This document shows, piece after piece, positions 49,330 to 60,539 of a stretch of 64,000 nucleotides of DNA (the stretch's first letter is position 1; every line of letters begins with the position of its first letter). The notes under the pieces were generated by a model. That model did no database searches. It was not told the DNA's origin and saw only the letters and a list, made by a program, of their open reading frames with translations. Origin of the DNA: Mytilus trossulus (lineage: Eukaryota; Mollusca; Bivalvia; Mytilida; Mytilidae); contig NC_086386.1 of NCBI RefSeq assembly GCF_036588685.1, positions 75,886,682 through 75,950,681 on the forward strand, in the 5' to 3' direction. The position numbers and the translations under genes are program-made.

Positions 49330-50180
49330 CAAAGTTGATAAAAGATGTGGTGTGAGTGCCAATGAGACAACTCTCCATCCAAATAACAATTTAAAAAGTA
49401 AACCATTATAGGTTAAAGTACGGCCTTCAACACGGAGCCTTGGCTCACACCGAACAACAAGCTATAAAGGGCCCAAAAATTACTAGTGTAAAACCATTCA
49501 AACAGGAAAACCAACGGTCTAATCCATATAAACAAAACGAGAAACGAGAAACACGTATATATTACATAAACAAACGACAACTACTGTACATCAGATTCCT
49601 GACTTAGGACAGGTGCAAACATTTGCAGCGGGATTAAACGTTTTAATGATCCAAACCTTCTCCCTTTTTCTGAAACAATAGCATAACATCACAACATAGA
49701 CAAACATACAATAAAATATCAATTGGCAGACTTAACGCAATCAAAAAACGTATGATTACACAATGAACGAATAAATTTGATCGCGATATCTGAATACAAA
49801 TGCACAGTAAATTAAATATTAGAGACAAACATTCATCACCAAAAAGCTAACAAACAAATTCAAACACACTGAGAAATATTTAACCAATCATTGTTCACTT
49901 TAGAAAAAAAAGTTTTTTTTTATAATCTTGAAGTTTATACAAATGTTGTAAGAATAAGTGAAAAATTGAAGATATTACAAATAATCAAAGCTGGTGTACA
50001 GACAAGATCCATATAAATAAAAAAAATAACACAAAAGCATTATAAACAGTATCAACAGGTCGAATTAACAAGAAAATACGATTTGAGAGTACTCGCAGTT
50101 ACTGACAGCTAGTTAAAAGCCAAAACCAATTAATAGTAAAAAATCATGCATCAGAGACTAAAATCGACTAAAACACATCA
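49330..50180 (+). repeat. Mytilid dispersed repeat, near full-length copy
   Basis: It begins 'agatgtggtgtgagtgccaa' and runs through 'taaagtacggccttcaacac', 'acaacaagctataaagggcc', 'cagcgggattaaacgtttta' and 'acagctagttaaaagccaaa' to 'cagagactaaaatcgac'. It is colinear with 17285-18190. It has no coding frame and no poly(A) tail; the transposition mode is unknown. Confidence 0.75.
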
Positions 50181-51010
50181 TTGTTTTACTAGTATATGTT
50201 TTTTCATTAAAGAAAACACTCAAACCACAAATAGACAATGACATACTGTGTCTTCAAATATCAGCTGTGTTTGTACGAGGTAAGAAAAAACAGATATAAT
50301 GCGAGCTTTAGCAAACTATTACTCCTGTTTCGAGCTGAGTTCATATTTAAGCATAACAGTTTGTGTGTCAACGAGCAAAACCATATAGTTATCTAGCATA
50401 CTATAATAATTAGGTAATAATATACAATTTAGAAAATAAACTGTAAACATGTTTTACCTGGGTAGCATTTTTTAATAAATATTTCTTTGCGTCAAATTCT
50501 CATTAATGCAAATCGATTAAACATACCTTGTATAAGTAATGAGTAACATTAAAATGTATAAAATGATTTATATAGAGGAAATCGACAAAGGAGTTAAAAT
50601 AGTTTTCTGAATTGACGGAAATCAAATGCCAGCGATAGCAAACACATGTAATATTCCTCACTTGGTACATGTATTTCCTTATGTACAACTTAGAAAAGGG
50701 TAGATGGCAAACATTGACAGAAGTGAAAAAAATTTCCATAATGTACGAAAAGATATATCGGAGACGAATATCACTATTTTGTTGTTTGCTCGGCTTTACA
50801 AGATGAAAAAAGAAGATTTATTTCAAATGAACTAATACCCACCCATTACATTATCAAATTCAAAAAAACTGTTTAGTTAAAAAAAAAACAAAGACACTAA
50901 GAAACCTCTGCAATTTTATAAGATGTATAAATAACAACACATTTGTTTGAACCTCAATTTCAATTGCTTAGAATTGCGTTTTTAACAAAATATTATGTAG
51001 GGATTATTAA
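50181..51010. other. Stretch without recognised feature
   Basis: AT-rich, with only short frames (for example 50503-50739 on the minus strand) without motif or splice context. Confidence 0.35.
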
Positions 51011-51176
51011 GAGATAACTGTATTGTATTTGAAGCTCCGACGGCATTAATTGGGGATTTGATGGTCGCAAATTAAGTTGACTGGCGACGAGTTAGCGAAG
51101 ACAGTGGACAGATATTTGCGACCATCAAATCCCCAATTGATGCCGTCGGAGCTTAGAATACAATATTATTATCTCC
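51011..51176. repeat. Long palindrome with about 65-base arms
   Basis: The left arm 'agagataactgtattgtatt', 'tgaagctccgacggcattaa', 'ttggggatttgatggtcgca' pairs with the right arm 'tgcgaccatcaaatccccaa', 'ttgatgccgtcggagcttag' and 'aatacaatattattatctc'. Mismatches are few. The 36-base loop contains 'ggcgacgagttagcgaagac'. Confidence 0.8.
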
Positions 51177-51775
51177 ATTCTAATGAAACTGACATAAAAC
51201 AACGTTAAAACATGTATTTAAAATCTGCCATATGCCGTCTGCGCTTGCGCGTACGTCCCATAGCATCAATTGTCAATTGATGCCATGTAAATAAGTGCCG
51301 TTATCCAATCACAATGAACGTTACAAACGTAGTTGCATTAGAACAGTTATTCTTATTTTTTTTATATTTTGAATATTGTAGAAGATATATTTATTTAAAC
51401 ACTAACATTTTCACTTAGCTGCCACTGGTTAATTTATGGATAAGCTTTTTGCAAAAGCTACATTTTCTTTACAGTTTTTGACTGTTTAATTTATAAGGAT
51501 TTGTAAAAGTTCTATACCATAATTGTGGTTTACGGCGTCAACTATATTTGCAATCTTTGCCGCCTGTCTAAACAACAACATTAAAGAATCAATTGATATG
51601 AATACTTGACTTTGTTTTGATTTACTGCGTGGACAAACTGTATGCGTTTAGCATTTGAAATTCAAAATATCATTATAGGTAAATTCCAAGTATTGCAGTT
51701 AAATAGAAACATCATACAGATATCTTTCTCTTAAACATACCTATGACATTGGACATAATCCAAGGAACAATTCTT

Positions 51776-52348
51776 GTAGGTCCGGTAAGAACCGATTTTG
51801 GCCTTAAATTTCAGTTTCATTTGACGAAAGATTTTGACCACTTTTTAAACACTTAAGTGTCTATTTCATTTGATTCAATTATTTTTTTTAGATTTTAACT
51901 CATTTAGTCATTAAAAACGATCCGATTCAAGCTTAAATATGAAAAATCTATCAAATATGCGAAAAAATATCACATTTTAGATGAATTTTGTCAAAAATGA
52001 AAGTGGCCGCATCGGTGTTCATCCTCAATCTTTTTATATGTTATGTATTATCATCAAATACAACTTCCATTTCAATATTTTGGATGAACACGAATGCGGC
52101 CACTTTCGTTTTACACAGAAACCATCTAAAATATAACTAAAATGCTGTAATTATGAAGATTTCAGTAATTTAGCATGACTTAATGGTGCTAGTACTCAAT
52201 ATATGTGCTTTTTATTGTCAAAAACAGCCAATATTTATTTAGCAGCACCATTCTTCTATCCAATGGATAACTAAAAGTTTACATTTTAACAATTTTGTAA
52301 AACTGCTATATATATTTTGGGCCCAAAAAGGGCTCTTACCGGACCTAC
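51776..52348 (+). mobile_element. Fold-back element, copy 1 (about 570 bp)
   Basis: Ends: left GTAGGTCCGGTAAGAACCGA and right, in reverse, GTAGGTCCGGTAAGAGCCCT. The centre holds a second inverted pair, 'gtggccgcatcggtgttcat' and 'atgaacacgaatgcggccac'. A second copy in opposite orientation is at 56722-57291. No target duplication is obvious. Confidence 0.75.
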
Positions 52349-53169
52349 TCCTTCGTATGTGTTCTTTTAATTTATTTATACCAACATATTTTCCTTAAAT
52401 CATTATGACTTATGTTGTGATGTTCATTATAATGTAAACACTTGATTTAATCATCTTTTTTCAATTTTCAAACCTTTAACCGACTATTGTTCGTGTCCCC
52501 CTACTTAACATTTCCGCATTCGAAGTCGGCAAGTTTATTATGATGCTATGGAAACATTTGTATGTGGAATACAGTAGTTGAGGCTTGAAAAAAGGTTATC
52601 TTTTAAATTGAATAATGCATCTATTTATTAATTTAAAAGTATTACTTTTCAATAGATAACATGTTTTATTTAGACGGATTTTTTCAGAAAACAAAATAAT
52701 TTTCGGTCAGCAGAATTTCTTTAAAAATGTATGCTGAAATAAAATGCTTGTCCAACAATTACCTGAACTACTGAGTTTGAAATTAGAAAAAGAGTGAGAT
52801 AGTGCCATATAATTAAAGATCATAAATGTTGTATTTGTCATTTGAAGTTACACATGAGCTGCAAAATGCATTCTATCCTTTTCTATACACAATGATTGGG
52901 AATTTCAAAACATCTCTGGCTAGGAAATTTCTTCATTACTCAAGATGAAAACTTAGAGGAATGGCATTCAAGCCATTAACATGATTAATAACAAATGAAA
53001 GAAAAAGACATGTGTGGTGGGGACATAAAAATCACAACGAACATGAACATCTTGCTACTGGAGTATTACCAAAACTAACAACTTAATGTAATAGTACATA
53101 CACAATGCAATAGAGACAGTAACGAACATGATGTTCAAATAAATGCATGTAAATACCAAACTTTGGGGA
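52349..53169. other. Stretch without recognised feature
   Basis: No exon or repeat was recognised. Confidence 0.35.
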
Positions 53170-53430
53170 TATATTGCAGCGTTGGCTAAGGTATGTTAGA
53201 AGTCAAACAACCTTATCACTAGCCAGTCAACACTAAGGTTGTGAGTTCGAATCCCTCAATTTGTATGTGACAACGACTCTAATTAACTAGGATTGTTAGT
53301 TTTCCTATCTGATATTGGTGGTTCTTTCTAGGCACTCCAACATCCTCCACCAATATAAACTGACAACTACGAAACACCAGATAAGACGCGATGGAAAAAC
53401 ATAATCAAAAAGCTGTACTGCTTTTGTGCA
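53170..53430 (+). repeat. tRNA-derived SINE
   Basis: The head carries an A-box-like 'tggctaaggta' at 53182 and a B-box 'gagttcgaatccc' at 53243, the split RNA polymerase III promoter of tRNA-type SINEs. The body has 'ttttcctatctgatattggt', then 'ggttctttctaggcactcca' and 'cctccaccaata', a conserved central part I remember from mollusc SINEs. It is not a functional tRNA: no acceptor stem closes around the boxes. Confidence 0.65.
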
Positions 53431-53821
53431 TATCAAAACCAGAGTGACGTATGAAATAGGAATTAGAAACAAATCTTCTCATTGTTTTTTCAACAAGTAA
53501 ACATTATAAAATTTCCTTAGCGAAAACAGTGGGATAGGTTCTACACATTATAAATCAAGATATGACTTATCTTGAATACTGAACTGTGCTTTTTTTTAAT
53601 TTCAATTTCCTTTAACGGCGCAAAAAATGGTGATATCTTGGTACGCCTCGAAAAGACATTGTTGTGATTTGCCTTGAAATTAAAGAGACAACAATAATAT
53701 TCAGATGTAAAATATATTCTTAGATATAATTAACTGAGTATATAATTCAATTATATCTAGTACATTTTGTAAATGGCATTCGTATATTTGGAACTGAATA
53801 AGAAAATTATTTCATCCCTCG

Positions 53822-53827
53822 TTTATT
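53822..53827 (-). promoter_or_regulatory. Polyadenylation signal for the 53947-54534 gene
   Basis: AATAAA on the minus strand, about 120 bases after the stop codon. Confidence 0.5.
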
Positions 53828-53946
53828 ATAAAAGATATAGAAATGATGTGTTTTTAATTTACACAAATAGATGAATATATCAAAAACAGACTAATGTTAT
53901 AGAACAAAGCTTAACTTTTAAACAGCTTTAATTTTCGCGTTAGTCG

Positions 53947-54534
53947 TTATCGATCGAAATTCTTTAAAAATTTTGTGTACTTCATACTTCCATGACTTTT
54001 TTGACTAACGAGACTCTTACTGTCAGCAATATCATCGTTTTCACCTTTATAACTAAATTTTGAAATGCTTTCATCATCAGAATAATCGGGATAATCCGGA
54101 TATGGTTCAATCAGTTTGTTGTCTTTGTCTATCCATTTATAATATTTACTACGGAAACGTTTTTTTTTAGCAGTTTTCATTGCTGCATTATTATCAACAA
54201 TTACATTCTGACCCTTTTTCAGGCTATGATTCTCGCAAACATGTCTTTCATCGGCAGTAACTAGTGTTATCAATACTCTTTTTCTACTTTCGGGGTAAAA
54301 CGGAATTGACTGACCAGGCAAAATTCTGGTAAATCCATTGCGAGTTATTTCGTTATCATATTCTCTGGCTGTAGTGTGTGCACCGCCAAATCCAATGTGT
54401 GCTAATCGTGCGTTTGCGGCAATTCCTTTCTCCTTACGAGCAACATTTATAGAATCACCTTTCACCTTTGCAAACACGGCAAGTTTATAACCATTGGAAA
54501 CGTACGTTTTTGGCATCTCTTTTGCTTTTTTTTT
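53947..54534 (-). CDS. Uncharacterised protein, terminal exon, about 190 residues
   Basis: The frame is 189 codons from ATG at 54516. The exon starts at 54534 after a strong acceptor (AAATTTTGGAAAATTTCAG), and six in-frame codons precede the ATG, so the start may lie in an earlier exon. Residues 1-110 look like a compact beta-rich domain: YVSNGYKLAVFAKVKGDS, a Gly/Ala-rich middle, GFTRILPGQSIPFYP, RVLITLVTADERHVCEN and QNVIV. Then follow a basic patch (KKKRFRSKYYK), an acidic Tyr/Pro/Asp stretch (YPDYPDYSDDE) and a Ser/Lys tail ending FDR. There is no signal peptide or membrane helix in this exon. The layout resembles small cytosolic invertebrate proteins of unknown function that pair a KVxVKV-like strand with a 'GFTRxxPGQ' turn; I cannot name a family. 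Composition and length make a real gene likely. Confidence 0.7.
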   Translation of the reverse strand, partial: KKKAKEMPKTYVSNGYKLAVFAKVKGDSINVARKEKGIAANARLAHIGFGGAHTTAREYDNEITRNGFTRILPGQSIPFYPESRKRVLITLVTADERHVCENHSLKKGQNVIVDNNAAMKTAKKKRFRSKYYKWIDKDNKLIEPYPDYPDYSDDESISKFSYKGENDDIADSKSLVSQKSHGSMKYTKFLKNFDR

Positions 54535-54539
54535 CTGAA

Positions 54540-55370
54540 ATTTTCCAAAATTTGTTTATAATGTTCTAACATGTATACAATTCCATCAGTAAACGTCAAT
54601 GCAAACATCCACCAGAACTTAAAAAATAATTGAAAAAATGTTAAAAATAATTCCGTGTCTCAATCTGAAAATTAAAATAAGGTATATCAAGTATGTTCTA
54701 TTAAAACACAAGTTCTTCGAAAATAAAAACAATAAGAGACAACTACTAACTTACAGGTTGCACTTTGTAAATACAGATGTCTCGTAAACCACGCCTGCGG
54801 GAGATATATGATTTTCATAGGTTTGTCGCTCTGTTTATCTACTGTTTTCCAGATTTGATTTCTATGTTTTATCTCGAACAGGAATTACTGGGAAATGTCA
54901 CTGGTATACAAAAAAACATTGCAGTCAAATTGAATTATGTGGAAGATCCAACGTGAAGAGAGGGGTAATACAGAATGTTTACATAATTTTAAAATCTAAG
55001 AAGTTTGGGCATATAAATGTTGAAAATTTGCTGCACAATCCTATAGTTTGACCATTGGAAAACATGTAGTCCTTATGAATTTTCATAATATGATATAGTT
55101 TTTTAAGAAATTTCATGGTCAAAGTGTACAAATAAATCATATTTATTATTTGTAAGGTGCACTTCAATAACAATTGTTCCATTCCGATATCTATGAAAAT
55201 TGGTGTTCTAAAAGTGTATTGTAATATAGGGTTCTGTAACACGTTGAAGTGGAATTTAAGGCTCACAAACCTTTTAAGCCAGACCTCATTATATAAGCAC
55301 CCGTTCCAAGCCGGGACACATTTATCTAGTGGTTGACGGTTGGGTTTTTTTTTGGCACATTTTGTCATAC
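54540..55370. other. Stretch without supported gene
   Basis: A 129-codon minus-strand frame (54979-55368) is present, but it is rich in Ile/Phe/Lys/Leu, has no splice signals that help it, and starts beside a repeat. 'acccgttccaagccgggaca' near 55300 may belong to another dispersed repeat. Confidence 0.35.
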
Positions 55371-55374
55371 GAAG

Positions 55375-55620
55375 TTAAAAAAACTACTAAAAGAGGGACA
55401 GTCAAACTCATAACTTGAAAATAAACTGTTAACGCCATGGCTTAAAATTAAAAAGACAAACAGACAAACAATAGTACTCATGACACAACATAGAAAACTA
55501 AAGAATAAACAACACGAACCCCACGAAACAATAGGGATGGAATCAGGTGCTCCGGAAGGGTTAGCAGATCATTCTCCACATGCCGTGTTGCTTATGTGAT
55601 AATCAATCCGGTAAAAATGA
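55375..55620 (-). repeat. Penelope-like 3' tail fragment
   Basis: 'agagggacagtcaaactcat', 'aacgccatggctta', 'gacaaacaatagtact', 'aacacgaaccccacgaaaca', 'caggtgctccggaagggtta' and 'cgtgttgcttatgtgata' follow the order of 42955-43190. Confidence 0.7.
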
Positions 55621-55745
55621 TCTTAACATTACTTACCAATACATAACATTTGTTATTATGATCAGATATTATTGTGTGCTTAATCTTTTGTTGTTGTGAT
55701 CTATCTTTTTTCTATTGGTATGTAAAGTAAAAATAATTAATCTTA

Positions 55746-57912
55746 AGCCTCGGTCCACCTTACCGGTAAAGACGAACGGGCGCCTAATGGATGAAAATAA
55801 AAATTGCCCGTTGACAAAATTGTTATCCGTTGGGAGTCCGTTGATGTACTGACCAACTAAAACGGACGCCTAACGAATGCATAACGGACATGCAACGGAT
55901 ATGCAACGGACGAGAAACGGAGACGTACCGGACAGAACGGATGTCGAACGTACATCCAACGGACGAGTATCGCATAAAACGGACACCTAACGGAAGCGTA
56001 CTGGATAAAACAGATACACAAGATATACGAAAAAATTAAAGGCGACAATAATAATGCATGTAAATCGCATAAATATTGAAAATATTTTGTGTAACTTGTT
56101 TTGATTAGTTCTTCAAAATGCCGCTAAAGAGCAGTCTCTGACCTGAATAACAGCTGGTTTATTGTGAAGATGTGCCCTTATTCTTAGATCGATTATGAAT
56201 AATAAGAATTCACAAACCTTAAGGGGGCTCCTTGGTATCAATCAATTTTTTTTTCTAATATAGGATTTCGCTAATTTTTTTTTATCAATGAACTTCATTA
56301 TATACTTGAAAGAAAAATGAAATAAAAAAATTTGGATCACCGTTCATTTAAGCTCACAATCTGCCGCTGGAAGACGCGTACATTTCAGTTAATGTCCTTT
56401 TTTTCTGTTGAACTAATAGGAGAAATAGAGGTGATATTGAAATAACCTAATTACAGAAATCCCTTAAATGTTTTCAATTATTTAGTTTATGTACAGCTTA
56501 ATTATTTGGAAACAATAATACAAAAATATAGGTCACTGATGAGATAAAAAAGATATTTCAAATTTAATGCCAAAATAGCATTTTTGCTCCAAAGGGAGAT
56601 AATTTGGAGCTTTTTCAAAGATATAACGTTTTAAAATTCATCTGGGACCAAACCAAATCATTTTTTTGGGGTTGATTTATGTATCATAAAGTAATAACTA
56701 ATAGTGTAATATATAAAAGGAGTAGGTCCAGTAGGAGCTCTTTTTGGCCCCAAATACAGCAGTTTTACAAAATTGATAAAATGTACACTTTTAGTTATTT
56801 ATTGAACAGGAGAGTGCTTTGCTACATACATATGGGCTATGTTTGCCTATACAATGAACATATATCAGGTATTGGCACCTTTAATTCATGCTAAATTACT
56901 GAATTCTTCACACCTGTAGCATTTTAGTTAGATTTAAGACAGTTTTCGTGTAAAACGAAAGTGGCCGCATTCGTGTTCATTCTTAATATTGAAATGGAAG
57001 TTGTATTTTATGATAATACATAACAAATACAAAGGTTGAGGATGAACACGGATGCGGCCACTTTCATTTTTGACAAAAACTATCCGAAAAGTGACATTTT
57101 TCGCCATATTTGGTTGATTTTTCATATTTGAGCTTGAATCGGGTCGTTTTCAATGACTTAATCAGTTCTAATCTTTCACATAAACTAATTGATTCAAATG
57201 AAATAGACACTTAAGTGTTTAAAAAGTGGTCAACATCTTTTGTCAGATGAACCTGAAATTTGTGGCCAAAATCGATCCTTACTGGACCTACTCCTTTTCC
57301 GAATTGATTTTCCTCTAAGTTCAGTATTTTTGTGATTTTAATTTTTTGTAATAAAAAAATAAAAGTTTAATTTTTTTCTGAAATTTTTGTACCCAGGAGC
57401 CACCTTTAAAATCTAATTGGCATTTCTGATGAGAAATTTTCAATTGGAATTTATCCGTTTCATATCCGTTCATCATCCATTTTATTCGTTATACGTCCGG
57501 TAGAAGTCCGTTTCACATTCGTTCATATGTTTTATCCGTTAGACATCCGTTAGGAGTCCGTTGGTGAATTTATCTGCAAGACCTCCAACGGATGTATAAC
57601 GGACACGTAACGGATACAAAACGGAAACGAAACGGACGAGTTCCGTACAAAACAGACGCCTTACGGACGCCTTACGGACGTCCAATGTACATTTTATCCG
57701 TTGGACGTCCGTTTAAAGTTTTGAAACATGCTCAAAATTTTCCAACGGACAGAACAGAGATCGACGGATAAAACGTACGCTTAACGGACACGCAACGGAT
57801 ATGAACGGACGCCTAACGGATAAGATCGGACGTCCAACGGACACGAACAGATTGAAAAAAAGTTATCCGTTAGGCGTCCGTTCGAGCTATCCGGTAAGGT
57901 GTGACCGAGGCT
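55746..57912. mobile_element. TTA-flanked inverted-repeat element, Harbinger-like
   Basis: The left end reads AGCCTCGGTCCACCTTACCG and the right end in reverse AGCCTCGGTCACACCTTACC. TTA lies outside both ends (55743-55745 and 57913-57915). A 3-base TTA target is usual for PIF/Harbinger elements. Subterminal regions (55780-56000 and 57440-57850) are made of many short AACGGACGCCTAACGGAT-like words in both orientations. The interior holds the second fold-back copy. No transposase was seen, so it is non-autonomous. The Harbinger label rests on the target size only. Confidence 0.7.
56722..57291 (-). mobile_element. Fold-back element, copy 2, nested in the Harbinger-like element
   Basis: Ends GTAGGTCCAGTAGGAGCTCT and, in reverse, GTAGGTCCAGTAAGGATCGA. 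The centre 'gtggccgcattcgtgttcat' / 'atgaacacggatgcggccac' is inverted as in copy 1. Left and right are swapped relative to 51776-52348, so the insertion is in the opposite orientation. The 63-codon frame at 56934-57125 lies across the hairpin and is not a gene. Confidence 0.75.
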
Positions 57913-57915
57913 TTA

Positions 57916-58335
57916 CAGATCATTTGTTTTATTTTAGTTTAAAACGACAGTGCACAGTTTTTTTTTGTTTTACGCAGTATAATTTAGAAAAAAAAAACAT
58001 CAGAGTTACTAGCACTATAGCAAACACAATTATATATTAAATATGCTTGTCATTTTTAAAAAATAAACCATGTAACATAATTAAAATCCGTTATCTTGAT
58101 GTATATTCAATCTTAGAAATGTCCTGTTCCGAATCAGAAATATTGCAGTTGTTATCTAATATTTCGTTTCTCTGAATGTTGCATTGTCGTTTGTCTTTGT
58201 TGCACTTCTGTTTTGAATTTAAACATATTTTTATTCAGTTAGATATGAAAAGGATTGAGCAATCGACACAGCCTATAAAAGCTCTCTCCATATTAAATGT
58301 ACAAGGTATAATTCAAGTATAACAACTGTATTTAA
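57916..58335. other. Stretch without recognised feature
   Basis: AT-rich; 'aaatgtcctgttccgaatca' near 58120 may be a decayed piece of the 8400-type repeat. Confidence 0.3.
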
Positions 58336-58341
58336 AATTAA

Positions 58342-59380
58342 AATTGGAAGTCTTTCCACATCAAAGAAATTGGGATAAGAAGGTAGTTTCTTCATCCTGA
58401 TGCGATAAATAATGGTTTAATTATATTTTTGAGTGATATAAGGGAGATAATATGCTACTTCCGGTGAAATGAATGTCACTTATGGTGTCATATGATAACT
58501 TCACTCACACTGATTCCAAAAATATATAGTTTCTATGTTTTTTTGTATGTAGAATTGGAGATAATTGGCCACTTCTGGTTTGTTAGAAGTCATTTTTAGT
58601 CTTTAGTAATCTGTTTATTTATCTATATGAGAAAATATATTGATTTTGAACACTTTTATGTGAAAACTTCCGGTTTTCTCAATGTCCGGTAACCATTTTT
58701 TTAAGGTCATTTGTCACTAAACCTTTTGTATAAGGTCAAATGTCTCTATAATGAACTTAATTGAAGTTATAATAAAAAAAAAACTCATATCAAGACATTT
58801 CAGGGTCTCCAAGATGGCATATAATTGTATAAGACTAAATGTAGCATATCTTTATTACAATAAAGAAGACATTTTGCACTTGTTCTTTTATATATACATA
58901 TATCTCAAAGTGTCGGAGAAAATGCAAAAACAAACAAAAGTCAAAATTGAGAACTTGACCTTGACCTTTGACCTTGACCTCATTTTCTAAGGACCTAGGG
59001 AACTCAAATTATACAGTCCATGGTTATACGATTAACTAATTACAAAAACATAAAAAAACACGAAAAATTTATTTTGTAAAGGTAGATAACTCCAATAAAA
59101 TTTCATCAAATCGCTTTGATCTAAATGAGTCAAAAATTACTGAGGATGTAACAAACAATTTGTAAAAAGAATTTTGTCGATATCTTTTTTTGCTACTAAG
59201 GAGATACAAACAGATGATAAACAGTGAATGTGGAGATAATTCTTACAAAGAAAATGGTTTGGCTTAGCAGGGTGAAATCTAAAAGCGCATAAACTATCCG
59301 ATACAAGATGAGAAATATCTAAGCGCCAAATTGCGAAACAAATATTTATCGCAAGAACAAAATTTGGTCTTTCCACAAAA
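58342..59380 (+). repeat. Dispersed repeat with TTCCGGT and GACCTTGACC words, copy 1
   Basis: It starts 'ggaagtctttccacatcaaa' and has 'agggagataatatgctactt', 'ccggtgaaatgaatgtcact', 'cactgattccaaaaatatat', 'accttgacctttgaccttga', 'ggagataattcttacaaag' and 'atctaagcgccaaattgcg'. It ends with 'ttggtctttccacaaaaaac'. Copy 2 (60540-61617) has the same order. Confidence 0.7.
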
Positions 59381-59429
59381 AACAATGCATTTTTATATGA
59401 AAGTTGTGAAATTAAGTTTAAAATGTGTA

Positions 59430-60511
59430 GGACTCAGAGGTGCGATGGGGACGCTGAAGTGCGATGGTCACGCTGATGTGCGATGGTCCACGCCGAAGTA
59501 CGATGGTTCTTTCGCTGAAGTGCGATGGTTTGGCGTATGACGTTTGAATAATGTGACGTTTTCAAAATACAAAATAGATTCGTAGGCAGGAGAATAGGGT
59601 TTTGTAGATGAAAGTTACAGCTAACAAAGGAAAATAAGGAAAATAGAAAGAAACGAACCGTATTCAAGTCCCGAACATGTTGAGGTTACAAAAATATGTT
59701 TAGACATTTTAGGCAGCAAATCGACTTCGGGGCCATAAAAAGTGCTATTATTAGCAATGTTTCAATGTTTTTGCTATATCAAGATCATATAATGTTGTAC
59801 TATTCCAAAGATATTTTGTTTTGTTTTGAAAGAACACCGTCGCTCTAGTCTTGTTTTTGTTTATGGTTTTAGTGTTGATTGTCTACAAAATGTCAGACAG
59901 AAATAAACCTGACTTGATCCTACGTGTTCTTCCCAACCTTTCATCCCCATCTTTATTTTTCCTGAAATAATTGACAATCCTCGCTATTAGTCAAGCATAG
60001 ATTTACTTGTCGGTATTTTACTTCGTGGATAGTGTTCAGACATAAAGTATATATATACATTAATGAAGAACTAAGTACTATCATAATATTTAAGTAAATT
60101 AGATGGACACTTCTTAGTACTAGTATAAAGACCTATACACGCTGAATCTTTTTTTTTATTTCTCCATTGAACACCTTAGTCAATGCTCTCGAGTGTTAAA
60201 AGGAGAATTGGAGACTTGAAAAATCAGATTAAAACAAAAATTAAAGTCTTTGGTTTGATCTGAACAGAAGTTAAAAAATCTTTCAAATAAGATAGTAGCT
60301 ACTTTTGTCAAATTTTAATTGTGTTAGCTGATATACATTTTACTTTTTCTCAAAGTCCTAGGTTGGCCATCGCACTTCAGCGTAACCACCATCGCACTTC
60401 AGCGTAGATATCAACAAGTTAACGTCACAATGTCACCATCGCACTTCAGCGTTGACCATCGCACATCAGCGTGACCATCGCGGTTCGGAGTACCATCGCG
60501 GTTCCGAGTCC
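59430..60511. mobile_element. TA-flanked element with GCGATGGTCACGCTGA repeats
   Basis: The left end GGACTCAGAGGTGCGATGG and the right end in reverse GGACTCGGAACCGCGATGG are flanked by TA (59428-59429 and 60512-60513). Both subterminal regions (59440-59535 and 60365-60505) contain four to six units of about 20 bp, of the form gaagtgcgatggtcacgct. The interior is unique AT-rich sequence. It lies between two same-orientation copies of another repeat. Non-autonomous. Confidence 0.75.
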
Positions 60512-60539
60512 TACATTTCAATTCAATCATTTCAATCGT

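Noticed and set aside
53182..53256. tRNA gene
   Set aside because: A and B boxes are present, but no cloverleaf closes and a SINE body follows directly.
54979..55368. 129-codon minus-strand frame
   Set aside because: Biased Ile/Phe/Lys/Leu composition, no domain-like motif, no useful splice sites; likely chance in AT-rich DNA.
56934..57125. 63-codon minus-strand frame (MKNQPNMAKNVTFR)
   Set aside because: It runs across the hairpin of the fold-back element; copy 1 at 51776 does not keep the frame.
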